This document shows positions 34,973 through 42,170 of a stretch of DNA of 64,000 bases, one piece after another (the stretch's first letter is position 1; the number at the start of each line of letters is the position of its first letter). Source of the DNA: an uncultured Arthrobacter sp. (lineage in GTDB: Bacteria; Actinomycetota; Actinomycetes; Actinomycetales; Micrococcaceae). Under the pieces are notes generated by a model. The model did no database searches and was not told where the DNA came from. It saw only the letters and a program-made list of their open reading frames with translations. The stretch lies in NCBI RefSeq assembly GCF_947493765.1, contig NZ_CANLSZ010000001.1:1-64000 (forward strand), in the 5' to 3' direction. The position numbers and the translations under genes are program-made.

Positions 34973-35583
34973 CGGGTGGCCCGGGTACCGGTGGGATCAG
35001 CGGAGCGCGCCGGGGGTGCCGACGATGCACCCTGCACGAAGCTCGAGCCGAGGGTGCGGGACCGCTCGGCGGCCGTGCGGGAGGTCACCCGGTTGTAGTC
35101 CGCGCGGCGGATGGCCCGGAGCGCGTTCTTGCGATCCTCGCCCACGAGCCGGTCGATGTAGAGCGTGCCGCGGAGGTGGTCGGTCTCGTGCTGCAGGGCC
35201 CGGGCCAGCATGCCGGTCCCCTCGACCACGATCTCCTGCCCCGAGACATCCACCCCGGAGACCCGGGCCCAGTCCGTCCTGTCGATGTAGCTGCCGACGC
35301 CGGGGACGGACAGGCAGCCCTCGACGTCGGACTCCCCCTGGGACGGTCCGGCGGTCTCCAGCACGGGGTTGACCACGTGCCCCTCGGCACCGTCCACGCG
35401 GTAGGTGAAGACCTGCAGGCCAACGCCGATCTGGGGAGCGGCGAGACCTGCCCCCTGGACGTCGATCATGGTCTCGGTCATGTCCTCGATCAGCCGCGCC
35501 AGCTCGGGTCCGAAGTCCGAGACCGGGGCTGCCGGCGTGCGGAGGATCGGATCGCCGATCATGCGAATACTCAGGACGGACAT
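34969..35583 (-). CDS. def: Peptide deformylase
   Basis: A 204-residue Fe(II) metalloprotease removing the N-formyl group from new proteins. All three motifs are present: GAGLAAPQIGV, EGCLSVPG (metal Cys) and QHETDHLRG (HExxH). A 35-residue C-terminal tail (after RADYNRVTSR) is longer than in E. coli and typical of actinobacterial type. I chose ATG 35583 (MSVLSIRMIGDPILRTPA); the longer frame upstream lacks homology. It heads the def-fmt-rsmB operon. Confidence 0.94.
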   Translation of the reverse strand: MSVLSIRMIGDPILRTPAAPVSDFGPELARLIEDMTETMIDVQGAGLAAPQIGVGLQVFTYRVDGAEGHVVNPVLETAGPSQGESDVEGCLSVPGVGSYIDRTDWARVSGVDVSGQEIVVEGTGMLARALQHETDHLRGTLYIDRLVGEDRKNALRAIRRADYNRVTSRTAAERSRTLGSSFVQGASSAPPARSADPTGTRATR

Positions 35584-35732
35584 CGGTGCTTCGTTCCTCA
35601 CGTCGGTCTCGCTGACCGGCGGAGGACGCCGGCAGCACGGTTCGGTCGTCGTGGCCGGGACCACGAGGCTCCCGTCAATCCTAGTGCCGCGTCACCGACG
35701 GCCCGCTCCGGGGACGCCGCGCGAGGACCCGC

Positions 35733-36617
35733 TCAGGCCGGGTGCGACGAGTGGGCGGGTCCTTCCGCCGGCGTCCGGCCCGGCGGAGGTCCGATCGGCA
35801 GGAGCGCCCGGCCGGCCTCCTCGGCCTCCAGCCCCGCCTCCCAGGCACGGCGCAGGGCACAGAACCGCAGCCAGTGCTGCTTCAGGACCGCGGGGTTGGC
35901 CCGCATGGCACGCACCTCGGTCTGGCCGACGGCGACGCCGAGGAGGAGGGGCTGGTCGCCGTGCGCCCACGGGCGCCACCGGCCCTGCTCAGGATCCTCG
36001 AGGGACTCCTCGGCCTTCATCCCGGCCACGAGCTGCATGACCACCTTGTCGTCGAGTGCCTTCACGAATCCGTCGCGATCGGTCTTCTTGGTCTTGTAGT
36101 CGATCAGGCAGGTGCGTCCGCCGATCGTGGCGACGAGGTCCAGAGTACCCGCGTAGCCCAGGGACGCGTTCCAGACGGTCAATTCCGCCTCGACCGGGCG
36201 CACGTCGTACAGTTCCCACCACTCGTCGAAGCGCTGGGCGAATCCACCCTCCTCGTGCTCCTCCAGTGCGAGCCGGGCGGCGTCGAGCTCGTCGGGCCGA
36301 CCGAGCGCCCGCAGCGCCACCTGCTCGCAGTAGTGGTGCACGCGCGTGCCGCGCAGTGCGGCGTCGTCGCGGTAGCGCTCGGCCGCCGTCGCCGCCTCCC
36401 GCACGGCGGTCCTCAGTTCCGAAGGCTTGCCGAGCGCCCCCGGCAGGCGTGGGTCCCGGGAGAGCGCGCTCGCCGCCATGTGACCGAACCACCCGCCCAG
36501 CGAACTGGGCAGCTGCGAGATGACGGTGGTGATCGAGGGGACCGAGGGCTGCTCGGAGGTGGATCGGGCGTACATCCTGCCGTGCGGCGTCGCGTGCGCG
36601 AGGAGGGGTGCGGTCAT
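35733..36617 (-). CDS. PD-(D/E)XK-fold nuclease-like protein
   Basis: A 294-residue protein with the core of the RecB/Cas4-like PD-(D/E)XK fold: helix residue Glu in VEAELTVWN, then GTLDLVATIGG with the metal Asp, and CLIDYKTKK with the Asp-x-Lys pair. The usual RecB QxxxY helix is replaced by a QLVAGMKAEESL segment. Homologues in Arthrobacter relatives are annotated as hypothetical. It could be an exonuclease or a repair accessory. ATG 36617 was chosen as the conserved N-terminus (MTAPLLAHATPHG). Divergent from the tRNA cluster. Confidence 0.6.
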   Translation of the reverse strand: MTAPLLAHATPHGRMYARSTSEQPSVPSITTVISQLPSSLGGWFGHMAASALSRDPRLPGALGKPSELRTAVREAATAAERYRDDAALRGTRVHHYCEQVALRALGRPDELDAARLALEEHEEGGFAQRFDEWWELYDVRPVEAELTVWNASLGYAGTLDLVATIGGRTCLIDYKTKKTDRDGFVKALDDKVVMQLVAGMKAEESLEDPEQGRWRPWAHGDQPLLLGVAVGQTEVRAMRANPAVLKQHWLRFCALRRAWEAGLEAEEAGRALLPIGPPPGRTPAEGPAHSSHPA

Positions 36618-36705
36618 GGCTCCACTCTCCCAGATCCCTCTGACAGGGCGGTCCCGCGACGGCGTGCCGACGGCAGGATCCGGCCCTGCCCCGACTGCCA
36701 TCGGA

Positions 36706-36733
36706 TTGGACGAACCCCCGGACGTCCTATAGT
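36706..36733 (+). promoter_or_regulatory. Sigma-70-type promoter of the tRNA cluster
   Basis: TTGGAC at 36706-36711 and TATAGT at 36728-36733 are separated by 16 bases, 78 bases before the first tRNA. A small hairpin (CTCGTT-GGAA-AACGAG, 36741-36756) would form the 5' end of the transcript. Confidence 0.65.
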
Positions 36734-36811
36734 GTTTCCTCTCGTTGGAAAACGAGGAATCACCGCCGAACGCACGGCGTCGAGCGATGGTTCCGAGAGA
36801 CTTTTTCTTCT

Positions 36812-36885
36812 GCGGACGTAGCTCAGCTGGCTAGAGCACCACCTTGCCAAGGTGGATGTCGCGGGTTCGAATCCCGTCGTCCGCT
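36812..36885 (+). tRNA. tRNA-Gly (GCC)
   Basis: Acceptor arms GCGGACG and CGTCCGC pair perfectly; the anticodon arm is CCACC-TTGCCAA-GGTGG, giving anticodon GCC. The T arm is GCGGG-TTCGAAT-CCCGT. Discriminator is T, normal for bacterial tRNA-Gly. The CCA end is not encoded. An identical copy lies at 37138. Confidence 0.95.
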
Positions 36886-36937
36886 CGCAAGTCACCGTAG
36901 GGTCGGAACTCACCGGCCGCCGAAGCGATTCGGTCAT

Positions 36938-37008
36938 GGTGGGGTGGCCGAGAGGCGAGGCAGCGGCCTGCAAAGCCGTATACGCGGGTTCGAATCCCGT
37001 CCCCACCT
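36938..37008 (+). tRNA. tRNA-Cys (GCA)
   Basis: Acceptor arms GGTGGGG and CCCCACC; anticodon loop CTGCAAA gives GCA. T arm GCGGG-TTCGAAT-CCCGT. Discriminator T, as required for CysRS. CCA is not encoded. Confidence 0.94.
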
Positions 37009-37034
37009 CACTACGGTACGAGCACCATGGAAAT

Positions 37035-37109
37035 GGGCGATTGGCGCAGCGGTAGCGCGCTTCCCTGACACGGAAGAGGTCACTGGTTCGATCCCAGTAT
37101 CGCCCACCA
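37035..37109 (+). tRNA. tRNA-Val (GAC)
   Basis: Acceptor arms GGGCGAT and ATCGCCC; anticodon arm CTTCC-CTGACAC-GGAAG gives GAC. T arm ACTGG-TTCGATC-CCAGT. The CCA end is encoded (37107-37109), unlike its three neighbours. Confidence 0.94.
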
Positions 37110-37110
37110 C

Positions 37111-37137
37111 AGCGTCCCCTCGGGGACGCTTTTCTTT
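37111..37137 (+). terminator. Terminator between tRNA-Val and the second tRNA-Gly
   Basis: AGCGTCCCC and GGGGACGCT form a perfect stem with a 2-base loop, followed by TTTCTTT. The second tRNA-Gly follows directly. Confidence 0.75.
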
Positions 37138-37211
37138 GCGGACGTAGCTCAGCTGGCTAGAGCACCACCTTGCCAAGGTGGATGTCGCGGGTTCGAATCC
37201 CGTCGTCCGCT
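37138..37211 (+). tRNA. tRNA-Gly (GCC), second copy
   Basis: Identical base for base to the tRNA-Gly at 36812-36885. It lies right after a terminator, so it depends on read-through or on its own promoter, which I do not see. Confidence 0.94.
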
Positions 37212-37232
37212 CTCGGGCCGAACATCGGCCAT

Positions 37233-37264
37233 TGCCCGGTCCTGGCGAGGACCGGGCATTTTTT
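37233..37264 (+). terminator. Strong terminator after the tRNA cluster
   Basis: TGCCCGGTCCT and AGGACCGGGCA form an 11-base perfect stem with a GGCG loop, followed by TTTTTT. Confidence 0.9.
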
Positions 37265-37376
37265 GTGTTCCCGGAGTGCGCTGTGGGTCTCGTTGCCCCT
37301 GGGCCAGCACTCCCACCCTGGCCTAGAATGACTGCAGGGAGACGGACTGCGTCTCCAAGACCGAAAGGAGGTGTCC

Positions 37377-37625
37377 GTGGGTTTATTGGACGGGCTCAAG
37401 GGCAAGGCCGGCACCCTCGCGGGTAAGGCAGGCGAACTCGTCGGCGACAATGCCGACAAGGTCAAGGACGGTCTCGGTAAGGCTGGCGACTTCGTCGACA
37501 GCAAGACCGGTGGCAAGTACTCGAACCACATCGACGGGGCGCAGGACAAGGCTTCGCAGATGGTCGACAGGCTCGACAAGAAGGACGGCAACGACGACGT
37601 CAGCCCTCCCCCGCCGGCCGTGTGA
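37377..37625 (+). CDS. MT0933-type antitoxin family protein, orphan
   Basis: An 82-residue Gly/Lys/Asp-rich helical protein (GLKGKAGTLAGKAGELVGDNADKVKDGL), the layout of the MT0933/Rv0909 antitoxin family. In M. tuberculosis the partner toxin is an adjacent SRPBCC-fold protein. Here no toxin gene adjoins; the neighbours are tRNAs and zapE. GTG 37377 lies 6 bases after AAAGGAG. A TAGAAT -10-like box is seen at 37324. It could instead be a CsbD-like stress protein, since composition is similar. Confidence 0.7.
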   Translation: MGLLDGLKGKAGTLAGKAGELVGDNADKVKDGLGKAGDFVDSKTGGKYSNHIDGAQDKASQMVDRLDKKDGNDDVSPPPPAV

Positions 37626-37643
37626 TCCCAGCCTGGCAATACG

Positions 37644-37683
37644 GAAGCGCCGGTCCCGCCGAGAGGCGGCACCGGCGCTTCTT
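37644..37683. terminator. Bidirectional terminator between antitoxin and zapE
   Basis: GAAGCGCCGGT and ACCGGCGCTTC pair over 11 bases, enclosing a second small GCC/GGC stem; it lies between two convergent genes. Confidence 0.8.
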
Positions 37684-37694
37684 GCGTCCCGGGG

Positions 37695-38729
37695 CTACCC
37701 CGGGACCTCGCTGCCCTGCCGGGCGAGCGCTGTGAGGCGCGAGACGGCCCGGTAGTACTTCTTCAGGTAGCCACCGCTCATCATCTCCTCGGTGAACAGG
37801 TGGTCGAAGGTCGTCCCGCTGGCCATGATCGGCACGTCGCGGTCGTACAGGCGGTCGGCCAGGACCACGAACCGCAGGGCGACGGACTGCTCCGTGATGG
37901 TCGCGACGTCGTGCCAGGCGACGGCGTCGACGCCGTCGAGCAGTTGGCGGTAGCGGCTGGGATGCACACCGGCGAGATGCCGCACCAGGTCGGTGAAGTC
38001 GTCCTCCGCGACCACTCCCGCCGGGTACGTCGCGATGCGTTCGCGGAGCGACTCCTCGTCGAGTGCCTCCGGGGCCTCGGGCAGTCCACGGTGCCGGTAG
38101 TCCTCCCCGTCGATCCTGACGACCTCGAACTGGTCGGCGAGGACCTGGATCTCGCGCTGGAAGTCCTCGGCGGCGAACCTCCCGTCCCCCAGCGACCCCG
38201 GCAGGGTGTTGGACGTGGCGGCGAGTTTGACGCCGGCGTCGGCGAGCTCACGCATCAGTCGGGACATCAGCACCGTGTCGCCGGGATCGTCGAGCTCGAA
38301 CTCGTCGATGCAGACCAGGCTGTAGGTGCTCAGCGCATCCACGGTCTTCCGGAAGGTGAGGGCACCCACCAGATTGGTGTACTCCACGAACGTCCCGAAG
38401 GCCTTCGGGCCGGAGGACGCGTGCCAGAGCGAGGCGAGCAGGTGGGTCTTGCCCACACCGAAGCCGCCGTCGAGGTAGATGCCGGCCCTCGTGGTCTCCT
38501 TCCTGCCTCCGCCGAACAGCTTGCGCAGGCCCGACGGTTTGGACTCGTCGACCGATGCGGCGAAGTCACGGAGCTTGGCGACGGCCGCGGACTGCGACGG
38601 CTGGTCGGGGTCGGGACGGTAACTGTCGAAGGAGACGTCCCCGAAGCGCGGCGAGGGGTAGAACCCTCCCAGCAGCTCATCGACGGAGACCTTCGGTGCA
38701 CGCTCGGTCAGGTGTTCGATGGTTGGCAC
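37695..38729 (-). CDS. zapE: Cell division protein ZapE (AFG1-like ATPase)
   Basis: A 344-residue P-loop ATPase. Walker A is GGFGVGKTHLL, Walker B VCIDEFELDDPGD, and AATSNTLPGSLGDGRF is sensor 1. In E. coli, ZapE associates with the Z-ring under low oxygen; in Actinobacteria its role is little studied. GTG 38729 (VPTIEHLTERAPKVS) was chosen because the upstream frame lacks homology; the ribosome site is weak. Convergent with the antitoxin gene. Confidence 0.88.
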   Translation of the reverse strand: MPTIEHLTERAPKVSVDELLGGFYPSPRFGDVSFDSYRPDPDQPSQSAAVAKLRDFAASVDESKPSGLRKLFGGGRKETTRAGIYLDGGFGVGKTHLLASLWHASSGPKAFGTFVEYTNLVGALTFRKTVDALSTYSLVCIDEFELDDPGDTVLMSRLMRELADAGVKLAATSNTLPGSLGDGRFAAEDFQREIQVLADQFEVVRIDGEDYRHRGLPEAPEALDEESLRERIATYPAGVVAEDDFTDLVRHLAGVHPSRYRQLLDGVDAVAWHDVATITEQSVALRFVVLADRLYDRDVPIMASGTTFDHLFTEEMMSGGYLKKYYRAVSRLTALARQGSEVPG

Positions 38730-38880
38730 GGATCTTGCTGCTTTCTGTCGCCTGCAGGAGGTGGGCGCGCGCCCGGAGCGGTCGCCGCGCACAGCAAGAC
38801 TACGGCACCCGGGAGTGCCGGGAACCGCCGATTCACCAGTGGACATCCCTTGGTGCCGGTGGTCGTCGCAGCCCCCGGGA

Positions 38881-39270
38881 CTACGCGCTGAGGAAGATCT
38901 CCAGTGCGGTTCCGTCGGGGTCCCGAAAACTCACGGCCGTCCCGTAGGAGGCGTCCACGAGACCGCTGTGGTCGACGCCGAGGGCGCTGAGGTGGTCGGC
39001 CCACGCCTGCAACTCCTGCCGCGTGTCGACCCCCAGCCCCAGGTGGTCCATGCCGGGCGTGAACGGCGTGAAGGTCTCCCCGGTGGGCCGGGCATGCTGG
39101 GTCAGGCCGAGATTGGTCCCGTCCGGGAGGGTGAACAGCCGCCGTTCCAGCATGTCCCCGGACAGCTCGCCCGAGGGCGGGAAGCCCAGCACGCGCTCGT
39201 AGAACGCGGTGCTGAGCGCCAGATCGTTGACGGTGAGGGCGAGGTGGTTGATTCCGGTGACGGTAGGCAT
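38881..39270 (-). CDS. VOC-family (glyoxalase/dioxygenase-fold) protein
   Basis: A 129-residue single-chain VOC protein. The first half starts INHLALTVNDLALSTAFYERVLGF with a potential metal His, and the second half has MDHLGLGVDT and ends SFRDPDGTALEIFLSA, with the Glu ligand. Possible roles are lactoylglutathione-lyase-like, dioxygenase or antibiotic-binding; none can be chosen. ATG 39270 (MPTVTGINHL) is the usual start. Divergent from the deaminase gene with an 80-base promoter region. Confidence 0.75.
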   Translation of the reverse strand: MPTVTGINHLALTVNDLALSTAFYERVLGFPPSGELSGDMLERRLFTLPDGTNLGLTQHARPTGETFTPFTPGMDHLGLGVDTRQELQAWADHLSALGVDHSGLVDASYGTAVSFRDPDGTALEIFLSA

Positions 39271-39349
39271 GACTACAGTCAACCGCATGCGGGCGGTCCG
39301 GTGCGCTGGAGGTGCGCTAGATTGGGGTCCTCGACGTCAGGAGCCCCTC

Positions 39350-39844
39350 GTGCAGATCCATCACTCACTGCTTCGGCGCTGCGTCGAGCTCGCCACGGAG
39401 GCGCTCGACGCCGGTGACGAACCGTTCGGATCGGTCCTCGCGAACGCCGATGGTGAGGTCCTGTACGAATCCCGTAACAGGGTGAACGGGGGGAACGCGA
39501 CCCTCCATCCCGAATTCGACATCACGCAGTGGGCCGTGGCGGAACTGACCGCCCGTCAGCGCGCCGCCGCGAGGGTGTACACCTCCGGGGAGCACTGCCC
39601 CATGTGCAGTGCAGCGCATGCACTGGTGGGTCTCGGACCGATCGTGTACGCGTCGAGCACCGACCAGCTCTTCTCCTGGCTCCGGGAATGGGACCAGGAA
39701 CTGCCCGCCTTCGCACCCCTGCCCATCGCCGTTGTCGCTCCGGGAGTGCACGTCTCCGGCCCGTTCCCCGAGTACGAGGGGCGGATGAAGGACCTCCAGG
39801 CGCGAGCGCGCGAGGTCGTCCGACCCGCCCCCGACGCATCCTAG
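39350..39844 (+). CDS. Nucleoside deaminase-family (cytidine/deoxycytidylate-like) protein
   Basis: A 164-residue zinc deaminase. The zinc site is LHPEFDITQWA (His and catalytic Glu; HPE instead of the more common HAE) with SGEHCPMCSAAH supplying the CxxC cysteines. The overall form resembles guanine deaminase/tRNA-specific adenosine deaminase relatives. GTG 39350 follows CAGGAG by 8 bases. It ends inside the end of the amidohydrolase gene (4 shared bases, tail to tail). A role in purine or pyrimidine salvage is likely. Confidence 0.8.
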   Translation: MQIHHSLLRRCVELATEALDAGDEPFGSVLANADGEVLYESRNRVNGGNATLHPEFDITQWAVAELTARQRAAARVYTSGEHCPMCSAAHALVGLGPIVYASSTDQLFSWLREWDQELPAFAPLPIAVVAPGVHVSGPFPEYEGRMKDLQARAREVVRPAPDAS

Positions 39845-41064
39845 TAGGGCGAGCCGGCGGAGAGGACCCTCAGGGCGTCGGCGACCACCACGCCGTCGTG
39901 CAGGACCGTCCGGTCGGTACCGCGGTCCATGACGGTGGACGTGATGGTCTCGCCGTCCACCAGCACCAGATCGGCGCGATCGCCCACGGACACACCAGGC
40001 CGATCTCCCACGGAGGCCAGCCTCGGCACGGCGCGATCCATGATCGAGGCACCGCCGATCGTGGCGACGGCGAGCGCGTGTCCGACGAGCTCGTCCCGGC
40101 GGAAGCCGTTGACGAAGGCCAACTGCCAGGTGCGGTCGAGCAGGTCGCAGTTGCCGTAGGGGCTCCAGTAGTCGCGCTGCCCGTCCTCGCCGAGCCCGAA
40201 GCGCACACCGGCGTCGGTCAGCTGCTCGAGGGAGAGGTGGTTCGAGGTGCTCGGGGCCACGGACGTCATGGAGATGTCCAGCTCGGCGAAGGTGTCGATC
40301 AGGCGTCGGCTGGTGGACTCGTCCACACTCCCCAGCTCGTACGCGTGCGAGAGATTGACTCGTCCCTGCATCCCCAGCACCCGGGTGCGCTCCGCGATCA
40401 GGTCCGCCGAGAAGACCCCCAGGCTGCCGGGTTCGTGCAGATGCACGTCCACGTCCACCTGGTACTTCTCCGCGAGGCCGAAGACCACATCGAGGTGACG
40501 CACGGGATCGCGGTCCAGTGCGCAGGGGTCGATGCCTCCCATGACGTCGGCGCCGGCCCTCAGCGCATCCTCGAGGTACTGCTCCGTGCCGTCCTCCAGC
40601 AGGATGCCGGCCTGGGGGAACACGATGATCTGGACCTCGGCGTCGGTCGCGAACTTCTGCTTCGCGGCGACGACGGCCTCGTACTTCTCCAGTTTGCAGT
40701 CGACGTCCACCTGGGCGAAGGAGCGCACCCGGGTGGTGCCCCTGGCGATCATGCGTTCCAGGGTGCCTGCCACCCGCTCCTCCAGGCCGACCTCCGCCTC
40801 CCGCCAGTGCTCGCGGTCGTTGCTCATCATGCCCCACACGCCCGGCCGCCCGGAGTGCTCGCGGAAGGGCAATCCGATGCGTGTGGAGTCGAGATGGACA
40901 TGGACGTCGGAGAAGGACGGCAGCAGGATGCGGCCTCGTCCCGGGACGTCCCCTGCCTCGGTCCGGCGCTGGGGGTCATGGGGAGAGACCGACGCGATCT
41001 GCCCCTGGTCGATCACGACGTCGCTCGCTGCCCCGGCCCACGGCCTGACATTGCTGATGAGCAT
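39841..41064 (-). CDS. Amidohydrolase-superfamily deaminase (cytosine deaminase-like)
   Basis: A 407-residue TIM-barrel metal-dependent hydrolase. The metal ligands are DVHVHLD (HxH), VDVDVHLHEPG (His), VNLSHAYELG (His) and GLGEDGQRDYWSPYG (Asp). This set resembles cytosine deaminase/N-isopropylammelide amidohydrolase. ATG 41064 follows AAGAGAAAGGGC and starts MLISNVRPWAG. Beyond the zinc site, the N-terminal and C-terminal beta-sandwich (DLVLVDGETI) is intact. The substrate is probably a pyrimidine or triazine-type ring. Overlaps the nucleoside deaminase gene tail to tail. Confidence 0.8.
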   Translation of the reverse strand: MLISNVRPWAGAASDVVIDQGQIASVSPHDPQRRTEAGDVPGRGRILLPSFSDVHVHLDSTRIGLPFREHSGRPGVWGMMSNDREHWREAEVGLEERVAGTLERMIARGTTRVRSFAQVDVDCKLEKYEAVVAAKQKFATDAEVQIIVFPQAGILLEDGTEQYLEDALRAGADVMGGIDPCALDRDPVRHLDVVFGLAEKYQVDVDVHLHEPGSLGVFSADLIAERTRVLGMQGRVNLSHAYELGSVDESTSRRLIDTFAELDISMTSVAPSTSNHLSLEQLTDAGVRFGLGEDGQRDYWSPYGNCDLLDRTWQLAFVNGFRRDELVGHALAVATIGGASIMDRAVPRLASVGDRPGVSVGDRADLVLVDGETITSTVMDRGTDRTVLHDGVVVADALRVLSAGSPY

Positions 41065-41284
41065 GGTGCCCTTTCTCTTTCCTCGGTCCAGTGCACCCGG
41101 CAGGGCCGGCTGCAGAGCTCGCGGCATCATTCCCCTTCCAGCCCGGTCCGGTCCGCCCGGAGGTGGAGAAAGGTCGGTGCGTCCACATCTCCCTCCGGCA
41201 CTACAGATTGCCAGAGGATGTCTCGCGGAGCATCATCGGGACGGAGGTGAATAGGTCACCTGCAACCGGCCCGGGAGAACAGAC

Positions 41285-42037
41285 ATGACACGTGGACTTG
41301 CAGCGCGCACCGACGGGATCACGGCGGACGCCGGACCGCCGGGCGGGGGTAGGGATGCGACGGAGCACGCCTTCGACCAGGGGTACTGGGACCAGGTCTG
41401 GGCAGGGGACCGCGCGGCGGCGATGGGCGGGGCTCGACCCAGTCCCCACCTCGTCCGCGAGGTCGGGGACCTGCCGCCACGCAGCGCCCTCGATGCAGGC
41501 TGCGGCTCAGGAGCCGAGGCGATCTGGCTCGCCGAGCGGGGCTGGACGGTCACCGGAGCCGATATCGCCGCCGCAGCACTCGACCGCGCGGCGGAGCGGG
41601 CTGCCGCTGCCGGGGTCGCCGGGCGGACCCGCTGGCTCCAGGTGGACCTCTCGACCTGGGAACCGGACGAGCCCTACGACCTCGTCACCACTCACTACGC
41701 GCATCCCGCGATGCCGCAACTGGACTTCTACGACCGCATCGCCGGGTGGGTACGCCCCTCGGGAACCCTCCTCGTCGTCGGTCACCGACGGCACGACGGC
41801 GCGGAGGGGCATGAGCACGATCATGGGCACGATCGGTCCGGGAGCGACGGCGGCGGGCATGATGCCGGCTCTCCACCGGCCTCGGCCTCAGCGACGGCGG
41901 CCGAGATCGCCGCGCGCCTCGAGCCCGCGCAGTGGCGGATCCTGACCTCCGAGGAGTCACGCCGCACGGTGTCCGATCAAGACGGTCATGGCACCATTCT
42001 TCAGGACGTCGTCATCAGGGCCACCCGACTCGGGTGA
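41285..42037 (+). CDS. Class I SAM-dependent methyltransferase with His-rich insertion
   Basis: A 250-residue methyltransferase. Motif I is ALDAGCGSGAEAIWLAERGW (about 68-87), motif II TGADIA, and motif IV DLVTTHYAHP. It resembles TehB/thiopurine-type enzymes. Residues 167-192 are a His/Asp/Gly-rich insertion (GHEHDHGHDRSG), which could bind metal ions or be a flexible linker. ATG follows GGGAG. It is divergent from the amidohydrolase gene and ends before a long terminator shared with the aldehyde dehydrogenase. Substrate unknown. Confidence 0.8.
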   Translation: MTRGLAARTDGITADAGPPGGGRDATEHAFDQGYWDQVWAGDRAAAMGGARPSPHLVREVGDLPPRSALDAGCGSGAEAIWLAERGWTVTGADIAAAALDRAAERAAAAGVAGRTRWLQVDLSTWEPDEPYDLVTTHYAHPAMPQLDFYDRIAGWVRPSGTLLVVGHRRHDGAEGHEHDHGHDRSGSDGGGHDAGSPPASASATAAEIAARLEPAQWRILTSEESRRTVSDQDGHGTILQDVVIRATRLG

Positions 42038-42082
42038 CCCTGCGGCCCCCGGACGGTGGACCGTCCCGTCGACCACGCACGA

Positions 42083-42124
42083 GCGCCGAGGCGTCCGGTT
42101 CCGTGGAACCGGACGCCTCGGCGC
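42083..42124. terminator. Bidirectional terminator between methyltransferase and aldehyde dehydrogenase
   Basis: A 20-base perfect stem with a two-base GT tip; the arms begin GCGCCGAGGCGTCCGG and end GGCGC. It lies between two convergent genes; the T-tract is absent. Confidence 0.8.
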
Positions 42125-42170
42125 CTCGGGCAATCATGTTCTCGCTCGCCCCGGAGCTCCGGGCCGTGAC

